Assembly: GCA_951828535.1 (NCBI GenBank)
Contig: OX639990.1
Location: 1,289,300 to 1,353,299 of the forward strand
DNA from: an uncultured Candidatus Entotheonella sp.
GTDB taxonomy: Bacteria > Tectomicrobia > Entotheonellia > Entotheonellales > Entotheonellaceae
Length of the DNA: 64,000 nt
Reading direction: 5' to 3'
Below are positions 53,422-61,234 of the stretch, piece after piece. How positions within the stretch are numbered: position 1 is the stretch's first letter; each line of letters begins with the position of its first letter. The notes beneath the pieces were generated by a model. It saw only the letters and a list, made by a program, of their open reading frames with translations. It had not been told where the DNA came from and searched no databases. A program made the translations under genes and the position numbers.

Positions 53422-55200
53422 ATGTCTAACAAGTATTTCAGGTCGCTGATTGCCCTGATGGCGATGGGCTTGCTTATCGTCTGGGGCGGAACCGCCATGG
53501 CGGCTTCCCACGAAGAGGGAGAGGACGCATCGCAATTCACGTCTGAGAATATCGAAGGCGAAGAAGAGGGGCCGCGCCTCGAAGTCCTCGAAGGGTTCGT
53601 TTCTCCCGGCATTATCACCGATTCCATGCTCCTTAACGCGGGCAAGGATCCCAACAACTGGATCCTGTACGGCAAGGATTACGCCCACACCCGCTACAGC
53701 CAGCTCGACGAGATCAACACCGAGACGATCAAGGACTTGGTGCCGAAGTGGGTCTTGTCGTTTGGCACTCTGGACAGCCAGGGCAGCCAGACGATGGCCT
53801 TCAACGGCAACCTGTTCGTCAGCGCGGCTCACAATCACTTCTTCCGCGTGGATGGGCGGACGGGCCAGACGGTGTGGCGCTACGACCACCCGCTGCCGGG
53901 CGACGTGTTCCCGCATCTGTGCTGTGACGTAATCAACCGCGGCCCGGCCCTCTATGGCACGAACCTCTACGTTGCCACCTTGGACGGCCACTTGGTCGCC
54001 CTCGATTCCGCCAGCGGTCAGGTCATTTGGGACCACACCGTGGCCGATTACAAAGCCTCCTACAGCTTCACCGTATTGCCCTTAGCCGTTGACGGCAAGA
54101 TCATCATCGGCACCTCGGGCGCCGAGTTCGGCATTCGCGGTTTCATCACGGCCCGCGACTCCGAGACGGGTGAAGAAGTGTGGAAGACGCACACCATTCC
54201 TGCGCCGGGCGAGCCGGGCGGCGACACCTGGCCGGGCGACACCTACAAGTACGGCGGCGGTTCGGCGTGGGTGACGGGAGCCTATGACCCCGAGTTGAAC
54301 AACATCTACTGGGGCGTTGGACAGCCTGGCCCATGGGATCGTCATGCCCATCCTGGCGATAACCTGTACACCAACTCCACCATCGTTATGGACCCGGATT
54401 CCGGAGCCATCAAGTTCCACTTCCAGTACACCCCGAACGATCCGTATGACTACGACGGCGTGAACGAAACCATCCTGGCCGACATCGATGGTCAGAAGGT
54501 CTGGCTGCACGCGGACCGTAACGGGCATTTCTACTCCATCGACCGCACCAACGGCAGCTTCAACTATGCCGTGCCTCTGGGCAAGGTCAACTGGAACCGG
54601 GGCTTCGATCCCGAGACCGGCCGGCCGATCTTCGCCTATCCGGAGATGGACGTTGGCCATGACAAGGTGACCGAGGGTATCTACCCTGCCCTGTTCGGCG
54701 GCAAGGAGTGGAACCCCATGGCTTACAACCCGCACACCCAGATCGCGTACGTGCCCGCCTTCGGCGACCACAGCATGGACCTGCAGGCCAAAAAGGAGAA
54801 GTATGCGCGTGGCGAGCTCTACCTGGGCATCAAGGTTATGAAGTGGTACGGCGGTGGTGGTGAATTGCGCGCCATCGACGCCCGGAATGGCGAGCTCGTT
54901 TGGGTGCACAACAACCCGATGCCGTTCCGCAGCAGTGTCACCGCAACCGCTGGCAACCTCGTATTTGCCGGCGACACGGACGGCTACATCAAGGCATTCA
55001 ACGCCACCACCGGAGCGCAGGTATGGAGCTTCTACTGCGGTTCCTCCGTCATGGGCGGCGTGAATACCTACACGGTCGACGGCGAGCAGATGCTGGCGGT
55101 CGTGGTCGGACAGGCCCAGACGGGCATCGAAATGTTCGACGAGAACTGGAAGAAGACGCACCAGAAGGGCGGCCACCTGATCGTTTTCGGCCTGCACTAA
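53422..55200 (+). CDS. PQQ-dependent alcohol/methanol dehydrogenase with lanthanide-type DYD motif
   Basis: A 592-residue periplasmic quinoprotein with an N-terminal signal (IALMAMGLLIVWGGTAMAA). It has eight-bladed propeller W-motifs (e.g. SASGQVIWDHT, RDSETGEEVWKTH), a vicinal Cys pair C167-C168 (HLCCDV) that stacks on PQQ, and PNDPYDYDGVNE with catalytic D343 and the extra acidic D345 two residues later. That second Asp is the mark of lanthanide-using enzymes (XoxF, ExaF/PedH), while calcium-dependent MxaF has Ala there. The substrate is presumably an alcohol. AAGGAGG precedes ATG 53422. A binding protein of XoxJ type follows after a terminator. Confidence 0.9.
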   Translation: MSNKYFRSLIALMAMGLLIVWGGTAMAASHEEGEDASQFTSENIEGEEEGPRLEVLEGFVSPGIITDSMLLNAGKDPNNWILYGKDYAHTRYSQLDEINTETIKDLVPKWVLSFGTLDSQGSQTMAFNGNLFVSAAHNHFFRVDGRTGQTVWRYDHPLPGDVFPHLCCDVINRGPALYGTNLYVATLDGHLVALDSASGQVIWDHTVADYKASYSFTVLPLAVDGKIIIGTSGAEFGIRGFITARDSETGEEVWKTHTIPAPGEPGGDTWPGDTYKYGGGSAWVTGAYDPELNNIYWGVGQPGPWDRHAHPGDNLYTNSTIVMDPDSGAIKFHFQYTPNDPYDYDGVNETILADIDGQKVWLHADRNGHFYSIDRTNGSFNYAVPLGKVNWNRGFDPETGRPIFAYPEMDVGHDKVTEGIYPALFGGKEWNPMAYNPHTQIAYVPAFGDHSMDLQAKKEKYARGELYLGIKVMKWYGGGGELRAIDARNGELVWVHNNPMPFRSSVTATAGNLVFAGDTDGYIKAFNATTGAQVWSFYCGSSVMGGVNTYTVDGEQMLAVVVGQAQTGIEMFDENWKKTHQKGGHLIVFGLH

Positions 55201-55220
55201 TCTGAGCGTCTGATCGTCCT

Positions 55221-55263
55221 GTGCTGCCATGGGTTTCAATCGACCATGGCAGCACGTTTTTTT
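55221..55263 (+). terminator. Strong intrinsic terminator between the PQQ dehydrogenase and binding-protein genes
   Basis: A perfect 12-bp stem, GTGCTGCCATGG (55221-55232) and CCATGGCAGCAC (55244-55255), with an 11-base loop and seven Ts (55257-55263). It would reduce readthrough into the next gene, so the dehydrogenase is probably expressed above its partner. Confidence 0.85.
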
Positions 55264-55275
55264 GAGGAAGCATTC

Positions 55276-56106
55276 ATGCGGATACGGCAAAACACCTGCA
55301 GTTTCGTTTGGGTCTTGATCGTCCTTTTTGCCTGCGCTGCCTTGGCGTCGGCCGCACCGACCGCCCTGGAACGAGCCAAAGAACGCGGCACCATTGTCGC
55401 CTGTGCCGACCCCTACAATCTGCCCTTCTCCAGCCCCGACCCCAGCATGCCCGGCTTTGACGTCGAAATCGCCAAGGAAATTGCCGAAGGCATGGGATTG
55501 CAGATCGCCTATCACTGGGCCGATACCGGCACCCGCGGCGGCCTCAGCCGCGCCGTGCGCCTGTCGATCAACGACAACAAATGCGCATTCTTCATGGGCG
55601 TGCCCGACGAACAGGACATGATTGACGAATATATCGAAAAAAAGCTCGAAATTACCCAGCCTTACCTCGGCATGGGATACATTCTTGTAGGCAAGGCGGG
55701 CGGGCCCAGTCCTCAGTCGCTGGCGGACGCCAAGGACGCGAAGATCGGCGTGATCATGTTTACCGTTGGTGACATGTTCCTCAGCCGCGACGGCTTCCGG
55801 ACGGACCCATATCGTATCAACGAGGAAAATCTCGCAGCCCTTCAGCAAGGGGAGGTGGACTTCAGCCTCATCTTGTCCTCCAAGGCCGGATGGTGGCTTC
55901 ATCAGAACCCGGAAAGCGGCTTGGAAATTATCGAAGGTTTTACACCGGACTCCAGGATGAAATACGGCTTGGTGATTGTCGTGCGACGTACTGAACAGGA
56001 CCTGAAAGCGGCTATCAATGAGCAAATCGAGAAGCTGGTGGCCAGCGGTCGCATCGCGGAGATCGTCGCCAAGTACGGCATTCCCTTCCTCTCGCCATCA
56101 AATTGA
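55276..56106 (+). CDS. Periplasmic substrate-binding protein (XoxJ/MoxJ-like)
   Basis: A 276-residue protein with a signal peptide (FVWVLIVLFACAALASAAP) and a type II periplasmic binding fold: LERAKERGTIVACADPYNLPFSSP, GFDVEIAKEIAEGMGLQI, a hinge LADAKDAKIGVIM and IVAKYGIPF at the end. XoxJ/MoxJ proteins of this type accompany XoxF/MxaF dehydrogenases and are thought to help activate them. GAGGA lies eight bases before ATG 55276. No XoxG-like cytochrome c gene follows, which is unusual; the electron acceptor must be encoded elsewhere. Confidence 0.83.
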   Translation: MRIRQNTCSFVWVLIVLFACAALASAAPTALERAKERGTIVACADPYNLPFSSPDPSMPGFDVEIAKEIAEGMGLQIAYHWADTGTRGGLSRAVRLSINDNKCAFFMGVPDEQDMIDEYIEKKLEITQPYLGMGYILVGKAGGPSPQSLADAKDAKIGVIMFTVGDMFLSRDGFRTDPYRINEENLAALQQGEVDFSLILSSKAGWWLHQNPESGLEIIEGFTPDSRMKYGLVIVVRRTEQDLKAAINEQIEKLVASGRIAEIVAKYGIPFLSPSN

Positions 56107-56113
56107 ATTCCCC

Positions 56114-56143
56114 GTAGCCCCTCGTCCGGGATTGGGGGGCTAC
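56114..56143 (+). terminator. Stem-loop after the binding-protein gene
   Basis: GTAGCCCC (56114-56121) pairs with GGGGCTAC (56136-56143), eight base pairs starting eight bases after the stop codon. No T-tract follows, so termination strength is doubtful. Confidence 0.35.
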
Positions 56144-56217
56144 CACCCATCGCCCGGCAATGCCCTTCCCTTTCGGCGCTAAACTGCATCGATCACGAAC
56201 AGGATAAGGATGAACTC

Positions 56218-57150
56218 ATGCGTATTGGCATATTTGCCGGTGCACGACGTGAAGTAGACAACCTGGAAAGGTTAATCGACCAGGTTAAACAGGCCGAGGC
56301 GGACGGCTTCAGCCACTTCTGGGTGCCGCACCTGATGATGTTCGGCTATGATGCGCTGACGGCTCTCGCAGTCGTCGGCCAGCAGACAAGCCGGATCGAA
56401 CTCGGCACGGCTGTCGTTCCGACCTACCCGTTTCATCCGCTGGGCATGGCACAGCATGCCCTTACCGCTCAACGGGCCAGCAATGGCCGGTTGGCTCTGG
56501 GCATCGGCCTCTCCCACCGCCCGCTGATTGAGGGCATCATGGGCCTGTCTTATGACGGTGCCGCCCAGCACATGGAGGAGTATCTGTCGGTGCTGAGGCC
56601 TCTGGTCAGCGAGGGACGAGTGGACTTCGGCGGCGATGTCTACAACGTTAAAGCAGAGTTGCAGGTGCCGGACACCGATGCGTTTCCCATTCTGGTGGCG
56701 GCCCTGGCACCGCGCATGCTGCGCCTCACCGGCGAACTGGCAGACGGGACGATTACCTGGATGGCGGGAAGGAAGACGATCGAATCGCACATCGTGCCGC
56801 GTATCAGTACCGCGGCGCAATCCGCGGGGCGCGGACGGCCGCGCGTGTGCGTCGGCCTGCCGATTGCGGTAACCGACAGCCCAGAGGGCGGGCACGAGGT
56901 TGCCGATGGTATTTTCAACCGCTACGGACAGTTGCTCAATTACCGTCGTCTGCTGGACATTGAAGGCGTGGAAGGGCCGGCTGACGTCGCGGTGGTTGGA
57001 AACGAGGCTCAGGTGGAGCAGCAGTTGCGAGCGTTTGCGTCTGCGGGCGCGACGGATTTCCTCGCGTCCATTTTTCCGATAGGCGAAGATGCCGATGCGT
57101 CTATTGCGCGCACCTGGGCGTTGCTCAAGAGCCTGAACGGCAAGCTGTAA
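56218..57150 (+). CDS. LLM-class oxidoreductase, probably F420-dependent
   Basis: The 310-residue luciferase-like TIM barrel begins MRIGIFAGARREVDNLERLIDQVKQAEADGFSHFWVPHL. It has GTAVVPTYPFHPLGMAQHALTAQRASNGRLALGIGLSH and ILVAALAPRMLRLTGELADGTITWMAG, the pattern of the subfamily annotated as F420-dependent (TIGR03564 type). Presence of cofG/cofH in the same window supports F420 use, although FMN is possible. It is followed after 11 bases by a haloalkane dehalogenase, probably as a two-gene operon. Substrate unknown. Confidence 0.82.
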   Translation: MRIGIFAGARREVDNLERLIDQVKQAEADGFSHFWVPHLMMFGYDALTALAVVGQQTSRIELGTAVVPTYPFHPLGMAQHALTAQRASNGRLALGIGLSHRPLIEGIMGLSYDGAAQHMEEYLSVLRPLVSEGRVDFGGDVYNVKAELQVPDTDAFPILVAALAPRMLRLTGELADGTITWMAGRKTIESHIVPRISTAAQSAGRGRPRVCVGLPIAVTDSPEGGHEVADGIFNRYGQLLNYRRLLDIEGVEGPADVAVVGNEAQVEQQLRAFASAGATDFLASIFPIGEDADASIARTWALLKSLNGKL

Positions 57151-57161
57151 GAGGGAGAAGG

Positions 57162-58037
57162 ATGGCCGCCATATCACCGATTGCCAAGAAACGCGCCCAG
57201 GTGCTGGACCACAACATGGCTTACGTCGAAGCCGGCGAGGGCCACCCTATTGTCCTGTTGCATGGCAACCCGACCTCGTCCTATCTGTGGCGCAGCATCA
57301 TCCCGCACCTCACCGGACTTGGCCGTTGTATCGCACCGGATCTGATCGGCATGGGGGATTCGGACAAACTGGAGGACAGCGGACCGAGTCGCTACCGCTT
57401 GGTGGAGCACCGGCGGTACCTCGATGCTTTTCTGGAAGCGGTCGGCGTCAATGACAAGGTGACATTCGTGGTGCACGACTGGGGCTCGGCCCTCGGCTTC
57501 GATTGGGCCAACCGGAACCGGCATGCGGTCAAGGGGCTGGCCTATATGGAGGCCATTGTACAGCCGCTGACCTGGACGCAGTGGCCGGAAGCTGCGCTGC
57601 AGATCTTCCAGGGGTTCCGCTCCGTAAACGGCGAGTCCATGATCCTCACGCACAACCTCTTCATCGAGCGTGTACTGCCGGGATCCATCAAGCGGAAGCT
57701 CACGGATGAGGAAATGGCGGAATATCGCCGGCCCTTTCTTGAACCTGGGGAAGGCCGGCGGCCCACCTTGACGTGGCCACGGGAAATCCCCATTGAGGGC
57801 AAGCCGGAGGACGTGACCGAGATCGTCGGCAACTATGCCGTATGGCTGCGCCAATCTCCTATTCCCAAACTGTTTGTCAATGCCAACCCCGGCGCCATCC
57901 TGGTCGGCGAACAGCGCGAGTTTTGCCGCACCTGGCCTAATCAAACAGAGGTGACGGTGCCGGGAATTCACTTTGTCCAGGAAGACGCCCCGGACGAGAT
58001 CGGCCAAGCTATCGCCGACTGGCTGCGCATGCTGTAG
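57162..58037 (+). CDS. Haloalkane dehalogenase (HLD-II type)
   Basis: An alpha/beta hydrolase of 291 residues that cleaves carbon-halogen bonds in the cytoplasm. The complete HLD-II set is present: nucleophile D106 in VVHDWGSALG, halide-stabilising W107 and N36 (LLHGNPTSSYLWR), catalytic acid E130 (AYMEAI) and base H270 (PGIHFVQED). Downstream FVNANPGAILVG matches the family. GGGAGAAGG precedes ATG 57162. The upstream LLM enzyme may act on the alcohol or on a halogenated or sulfonated precursor; that link is inference. Confidence 0.92.
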   Translation: MAAISPIAKKRAQVLDHNMAYVEAGEGHPIVLLHGNPTSSYLWRSIIPHLTGLGRCIAPDLIGMGDSDKLEDSGPSRYRLVEHRRYLDAFLEAVGVNDKVTFVVHDWGSALGFDWANRNRHAVKGLAYMEAIVQPLTWTQWPEAALQIFQGFRSVNGESMILTHNLFIERVLPGSIKRKLTDEEMAEYRRPFLEPGEGRRPTLTWPREIPIEGKPEDVTEIVGNYAVWLRQSPIPKLFVNANPGAILVGEQREFCRTWPNQTEVTVPGIHFVQEDAPDEIGQAIADWLRML

Positions 58038-58085
58038 GTCGGATTGGCGAAGCGTCATTCGACATTTCCACCTGGAGGGCCCCCG

Positions 58086-58874
58086 TTAACGCCCCTTGAA
58101 CGTCGGCCTGCGCTTCTCCAGAAACGCGCTCAGCCCCTCCTTGGCGTCATCGCTGCGCGACAATTCCGCAATAGCCTGCGTCTCGTGCTCCATCTGCGTT
58201 TCCAGGGTGCCCGTCCAACCGCCGTGCAGCAATCGCTTCGCCATGCCCAACGCCCTCGTGGCACCGCTGGCCAGTTGTCCGGCCAAGGCGGCGGCTTCTT
58301 CCTGAAGCTGGGCATCCGGGACGACGCGGGTCACCAACCCCCACGCACACGCTTCCTGCGCCGACAGCATGCGGTTGGTCAGGGTCAACTCCAAAGCTCG
58401 TTTCAGGCCAACGATGCGCGGCAGGTAATACGTAGACGAGCCGTCCGGCGTCAGTCCGGCGCGGGTGTAGGCCATCGTAAAACGGGCAGACTCGGCCGCC
58501 AATACAATGTCGGCACCGCACGCCAAGCTCATGCCGGCGCCAGCGGCCATGCCGTTAACAGCCGCCACCACGGGCGGGTCCATGCGCATGAAGCGCGACA
58601 CCGCGGCGTGGAAATAGGTCGTCACCTCCTTAAGGTGATACGGCAGGTTGTCCCCTTGCGCCCCGAACCCCTTCAAGTCACCACCGGCGGAAAACATCGG
58701 GCCGTTCCCCGTGACAATGACGGCACGAATCCCAGCGTCCTCGCTGCACTGCATGGCCGCATACATGAGGTCCCTGGCCAGCTCGGTGTTGACGGCGTTG
58801 GCGGCGTCAGGCCGGTTCAGCATAATGCGCGCCACCCCATCACGAACGTCAAACAAAAGCGTTGAATATGGCAT
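58086..58874 (-). CDS. Enoyl-CoA hydratase/isomerase family protein
   Basis: The 262-residue crotonase-fold protein has VARIMLNRPDAANAVN, first oxyanion segment MFSAGGDLKGF, second GMAAGAGMSLACGADIVLAAESARF and TPDGSSTYYLPRIVG. The pattern GLTPDGSST is typical of PaaG-like isomerases/hydratases. The ATG at 58874 is preferred over the open frame to 58913 because of AGAGGT before it and the family start. It lies just downstream of another crotonase gene (23 bases). Confidence 0.88.
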   Translation of the reverse strand: MPYSTLLFDVRDGVARIMLNRPDAANAVNTELARDLMYAAMQCSEDAGIRAVIVTGNGPMFSAGGDLKGFGAQGDNLPYHLKEVTTYFHAAVSRFMRMDPPVVAAVNGMAAGAGMSLACGADIVLAAESARFTMAYTRAGLTPDGSSTYYLPRIVGLKRALELTLTNRMLSAQEACAWGLVTRVVPDAQLQEEAAALAGQLASGATRALGMAKRLLHGGWTGTLETQMEHETQAIAELSRSDDAKEGLSAFLEKRRPTFKGR

Positions 58875-58897
58875 ATCTACCTCTGCGTTTTCCCCCG

Positions 58898-59674
58898 CTA
58901 CCTGCCCTGCCACTGCGGCGCCCGCTTCTCGGCGAAAGCCTGCGGCCCCTCCTTGGCGTCCTCACTCACCAGCAACTGATCGTATAGGGCGCGGGTCAGC
59001 GCCGCAATTTCCCGCTCTCCCATTTCCTGACCGCGGTAGGCCAACTCCTTGAACATGCGCAGCGACAACGGGGCATTGCGAACCATACGCCGCGCCAGAT
59101 CCAGGGCCTCGTCCATCAGCCGGTCTTTCGGCACCACCTTGTTCACGAAGCCAATCTCGCAAGCGCGCTGGGCGGTTATCGGCTCCGCCGTGAAAACCAA
59201 CTCCAGCACGTTGGCCATTGGAATAAGCCGGGCGAGATGGGCCGCGAACGGCGGAAGCAGGCTCCAACGCGATTCCGTAATGCCCAGCTTGGCATCGTCG
59301 GCAGCCAGACGCAGATCGCACATCTGGGCGATGGCCCAACCTCCGGCCATGGCATACCCATTGACGGCGGCGATAACCGGCTTCCAGATACGCGGAAACA
59401 TCGACAGGCTCTCACTGCCCAAACTATCGCTGGCCCGCGCCTGAACCCCGGCGGCGTTGTCGGACGTGCGCTCCTTCAGGTCCCGGCCGGCGCAGAAGGC
59501 CCGCCCGGAACCGGTAACGATGGCCACGCGGGCGTCATCGTCCTGATCGAACTGCAGCACCGCGTCAATGAATTCCTGCTTTAGCTGCCGGTTGATGGCG
59601 TTCAGCGCCTCGGGGCGATTCAGGGTAATCGTAACGATCTGCTCGTTCTTGTCGTACAGGATGGTCTCAGCCAT
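58898..59674 (-). CDS. Enoyl-CoA hydratase/isomerase family protein
   Basis: A crotonase of 258 residues: IVTITLNRPEALNAIN, AFCAGRDLKERT (first oxyanion hole), GYAMAGGWAIAQMCDLRLAADDAKLGITESRWSLLP and IPMANVLELVFTAEPITAQRA. GITESRW resembles the short-chain enoyl-CoA hydratase Glu region. The start ATG 59674 lies 17 bases after the MOSC gene. The product ends with the usual SEDAKEGPQAFAEKRAPQWQGR. Confidence 0.88.
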   Translation of the reverse strand: MAETILYDKNEQIVTITLNRPEALNAINRQLKQEFIDAVLQFDQDDDARVAIVTGSGRAFCAGRDLKERTSDNAAGVQARASDSLGSESLSMFPRIWKPVIAAVNGYAMAGGWAIAQMCDLRLAADDAKLGITESRWSLLPPFAAHLARLIPMANVLELVFTAEPITAQRACEIGFVNKVVPKDRLMDEALDLARRMVRNAPLSLRMFKELAYRGQEMGEREIAALTRALYDQLLVSEDAKEGPQAFAEKRAPQWQGR

Positions 59675-59691
59675 GAAGAACCTCGCCCCAC

Positions 59692-60135
59692 CTATTCTTC
59701 GATCTCGACGGATTGACCGACCCGTATGTGGCCGCTCTCTATTACCTTGCCCCACACCCCGCCGCGCATCTCCGGAGTAAGCCCCGCGCGCAAGCCGGTC
59801 TGCAATTCGTTCATGCGTTCACAGGGCTCCGTTTCCCCGTGAATTTCAAACAGGCAGTCGCCGATGCGCAGACGGCTGCCGACTGTGCCCGGCAGGTCGA
59901 GGCCGCCGACCAGTAAATTGGCGCGGCGCGTGTGCCACGGCAAGTCCACGCCCAACTCCCCTACCACCTGCCGCCACTGCCCGGCGTCAATAAAGGTGAC
60001 CTGCCGAAGGCCGGTGCCGCGGTAATCCTCCACAATGCCGTCCGTCACCGTCACACTGGCTTCCTGCACTTCTCGCATGGGAGCACGACTTGCGCCGCGC
60101 ACCGCGATGCCCTGCAATGTCGCTTGATCGCTCAT
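59692..60135 (-). CDS. MOSC domain-containing protein
   Basis: The 147-residue protein consists of one MOSC (molybdenum cofactor sulfurase C-terminal) domain: GASRAPMREVQEASVTVTDGIVEDYRG, QVTFIDAGQWRQV, RRANLLVGGLDL and EIHGETEPCERM with the family's conserved cysteine. MOSC proteins handle molybdenum cofactor or reduce N-hydroxylated compounds. The pairing with crotonases and a dehydrogenase gives no clear pathway. It is the second gene of a minus-strand set 60998-58086. Confidence 0.85.
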   Translation of the reverse strand: MSDQATLQGIAVRGASRAPMREVQEASVTVTDGIVEDYRGTGLRQVTFIDAGQWRQVVGELGVDLPWHTRRANLLVGGLDLPGTVGSRLRIGDCLFEIHGETEPCERMNELQTGLRAGLTPEMRGGVWGKVIESGHIRVGQSVEIEE

Positions 60136-60164
60136 CCTGTTTGTTCCTTTCCTCGATGTTCCAG

Positions 60165-60998
60165 TTATTCCCGCTTCAGCAAAGCTGCCAATACCGTTTC
60201 GATATCCGGCGCCGAGCCATAGTCCTTGAAGCCGGCAAGCCGCCGGAAAACTTCGGCCGCCGCCTGATGAAATCCGCCCGGCAAGCCGGCGGCGTGGAAC
60301 GTCGCCGCAATCTCGTACATCTCACCCTCGAAGCGCCACGCCTTGCCGGTGTTGTCACAAACGCGCCGCACGGTCTGGGCCGTGAAGGCGTCACCCCATT
60401 GGCGCGATAGGTCAATCCGCACCCCTTCTTTCTCAACCATGCCGAGGATGGCGGTCAACAAAGCCGTGCTGCCCTTGGTGAAGGCGGCGTAACCCATTTT
60501 GAGTGCTGAGGCGGCGCCGATACGCTCGGAAATGACCGGGGCAGACAGAGGGCTGTCGACGAAACACGCCGACACCTCCTCGGCCCGGGGACCGGACAGA
60601 TACATTTGGGTCTCGGCTTCGCGGGTCCAGGCCGGCCCGCCGATGATGCCGCCGTCGATATACTCCGCACCGCCATTCTCGACGATCCGCTGGATGCCGC
60701 GCGTACGTTCTGGTGCCACGGCGTTGCAGTCGACGTACAAGCCCGCAAAGCCGCATTCGGCCGCCTCGGCAGCCACGTCCTCGGCGGCGTGCGGCGGGCA
60801 AATGGACAACAGTATCTCGCTCGACGCCAGCACCTCCGGCACCGTGGCAACGTCTCGCAAGGCGCCACGCCTCGCTCGCTCCTGCGTGGCCGCGGACCGG
60901 CCTTGAGACGCCCACAGCACGGTGTGCCCGTTGCCGCTTGCCGCAGCCCCCACGGATGCGCCCATCGCTCCAGGATGGAGGAGTCCGATACGCGTCAT
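60165..60998 (-). CDS. 6-phosphogluconate-dehydrogenase-like NAD(P)-dependent oxidoreductase
   Basis: A protein of 277 residues. The Rossmann start is IGLLHPGAMGASVGAAASGNGHTVLWASQGRS (GxGxxG-like HPGAMGASVG); the later DGGIIGGPAWT and ISERIGAASALKMGYAAFTKGSTALLTAI match the C-terminal helical domain of short beta-hydroxyacid dehydrogenase-like proteins. The active-site lysine would be in ALKMGYAAF. Substrate unknown. ATG 60998 is the first start after AAGGACGGG. Divergent from the DHA2 exporter, with about 240 bases between the start codons. Confidence 0.8.
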   Translation of the reverse strand: MTRIGLLHPGAMGASVGAAASGNGHTVLWASQGRSAATQERARRGALRDVATVPEVLASSEILLSICPPHAAEDVAAEAAECGFAGLYVDCNAVAPERTRGIQRIVENGGAEYIDGGIIGGPAWTREAETQMYLSGPRAEEVSACFVDSPLSAPVISERIGAASALKMGYAAFTKGSTALLTAILGMVEKEGVRIDLSRQWGDAFTAQTVRRVCDNTGKAWRFEGEMYEIAATFHAAGLPGGFHQAAAEVFRRLAGFKDYGSAPDIETVLAALLKRE

Positions 60999-61125
60999 GT
61001 CCCGTCCTTCGTCAATTGCATTCGTATTTGCGAGTCCCCAGCCAGAGGAGCCCCACACGGCACCGCATGGTTATACGCCAACCCGCCGCTGTCAACGGTT
61101 TTTTCACCCTTCTGAGCAATTCTAC

Positions 61126-61165
61126 CAAACGCTTGTTTGTCCTTTTCGAGCGCAGTAACTATACT
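61126..61165 (+). promoter_or_regulatory. Promoter with overlapping palindromic operator for the DHA2 exporter
   Basis: A -35 TTGTCC (61137-61142) and -10 TATACT (61160-61165) are 17 bases apart. The perfect palindrome CAAACGCTTGTTTG (61126-61139) overlaps the -35 box, as expected for a TetR-type repressor. No regulator gene lies next to it. About 69 bases of leader remain before ATG 61235. Confidence 0.5.
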
Positions 61166-61234
61166 TGAACCATCACGTCTGTTTCCTACCTTTCTTTTCC
61201 TCGATCATGCCGTTTTCTCGAAGGATCAATATTC

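Noticed and set aside
54082-56025. 647-codon frame antisense to the PQQ dehydrogenase and binding protein
   Set aside because: The sense strand encodes two complete proteins with signal peptides and ribosome-binding sites, and a perfect terminator interrupts between them.
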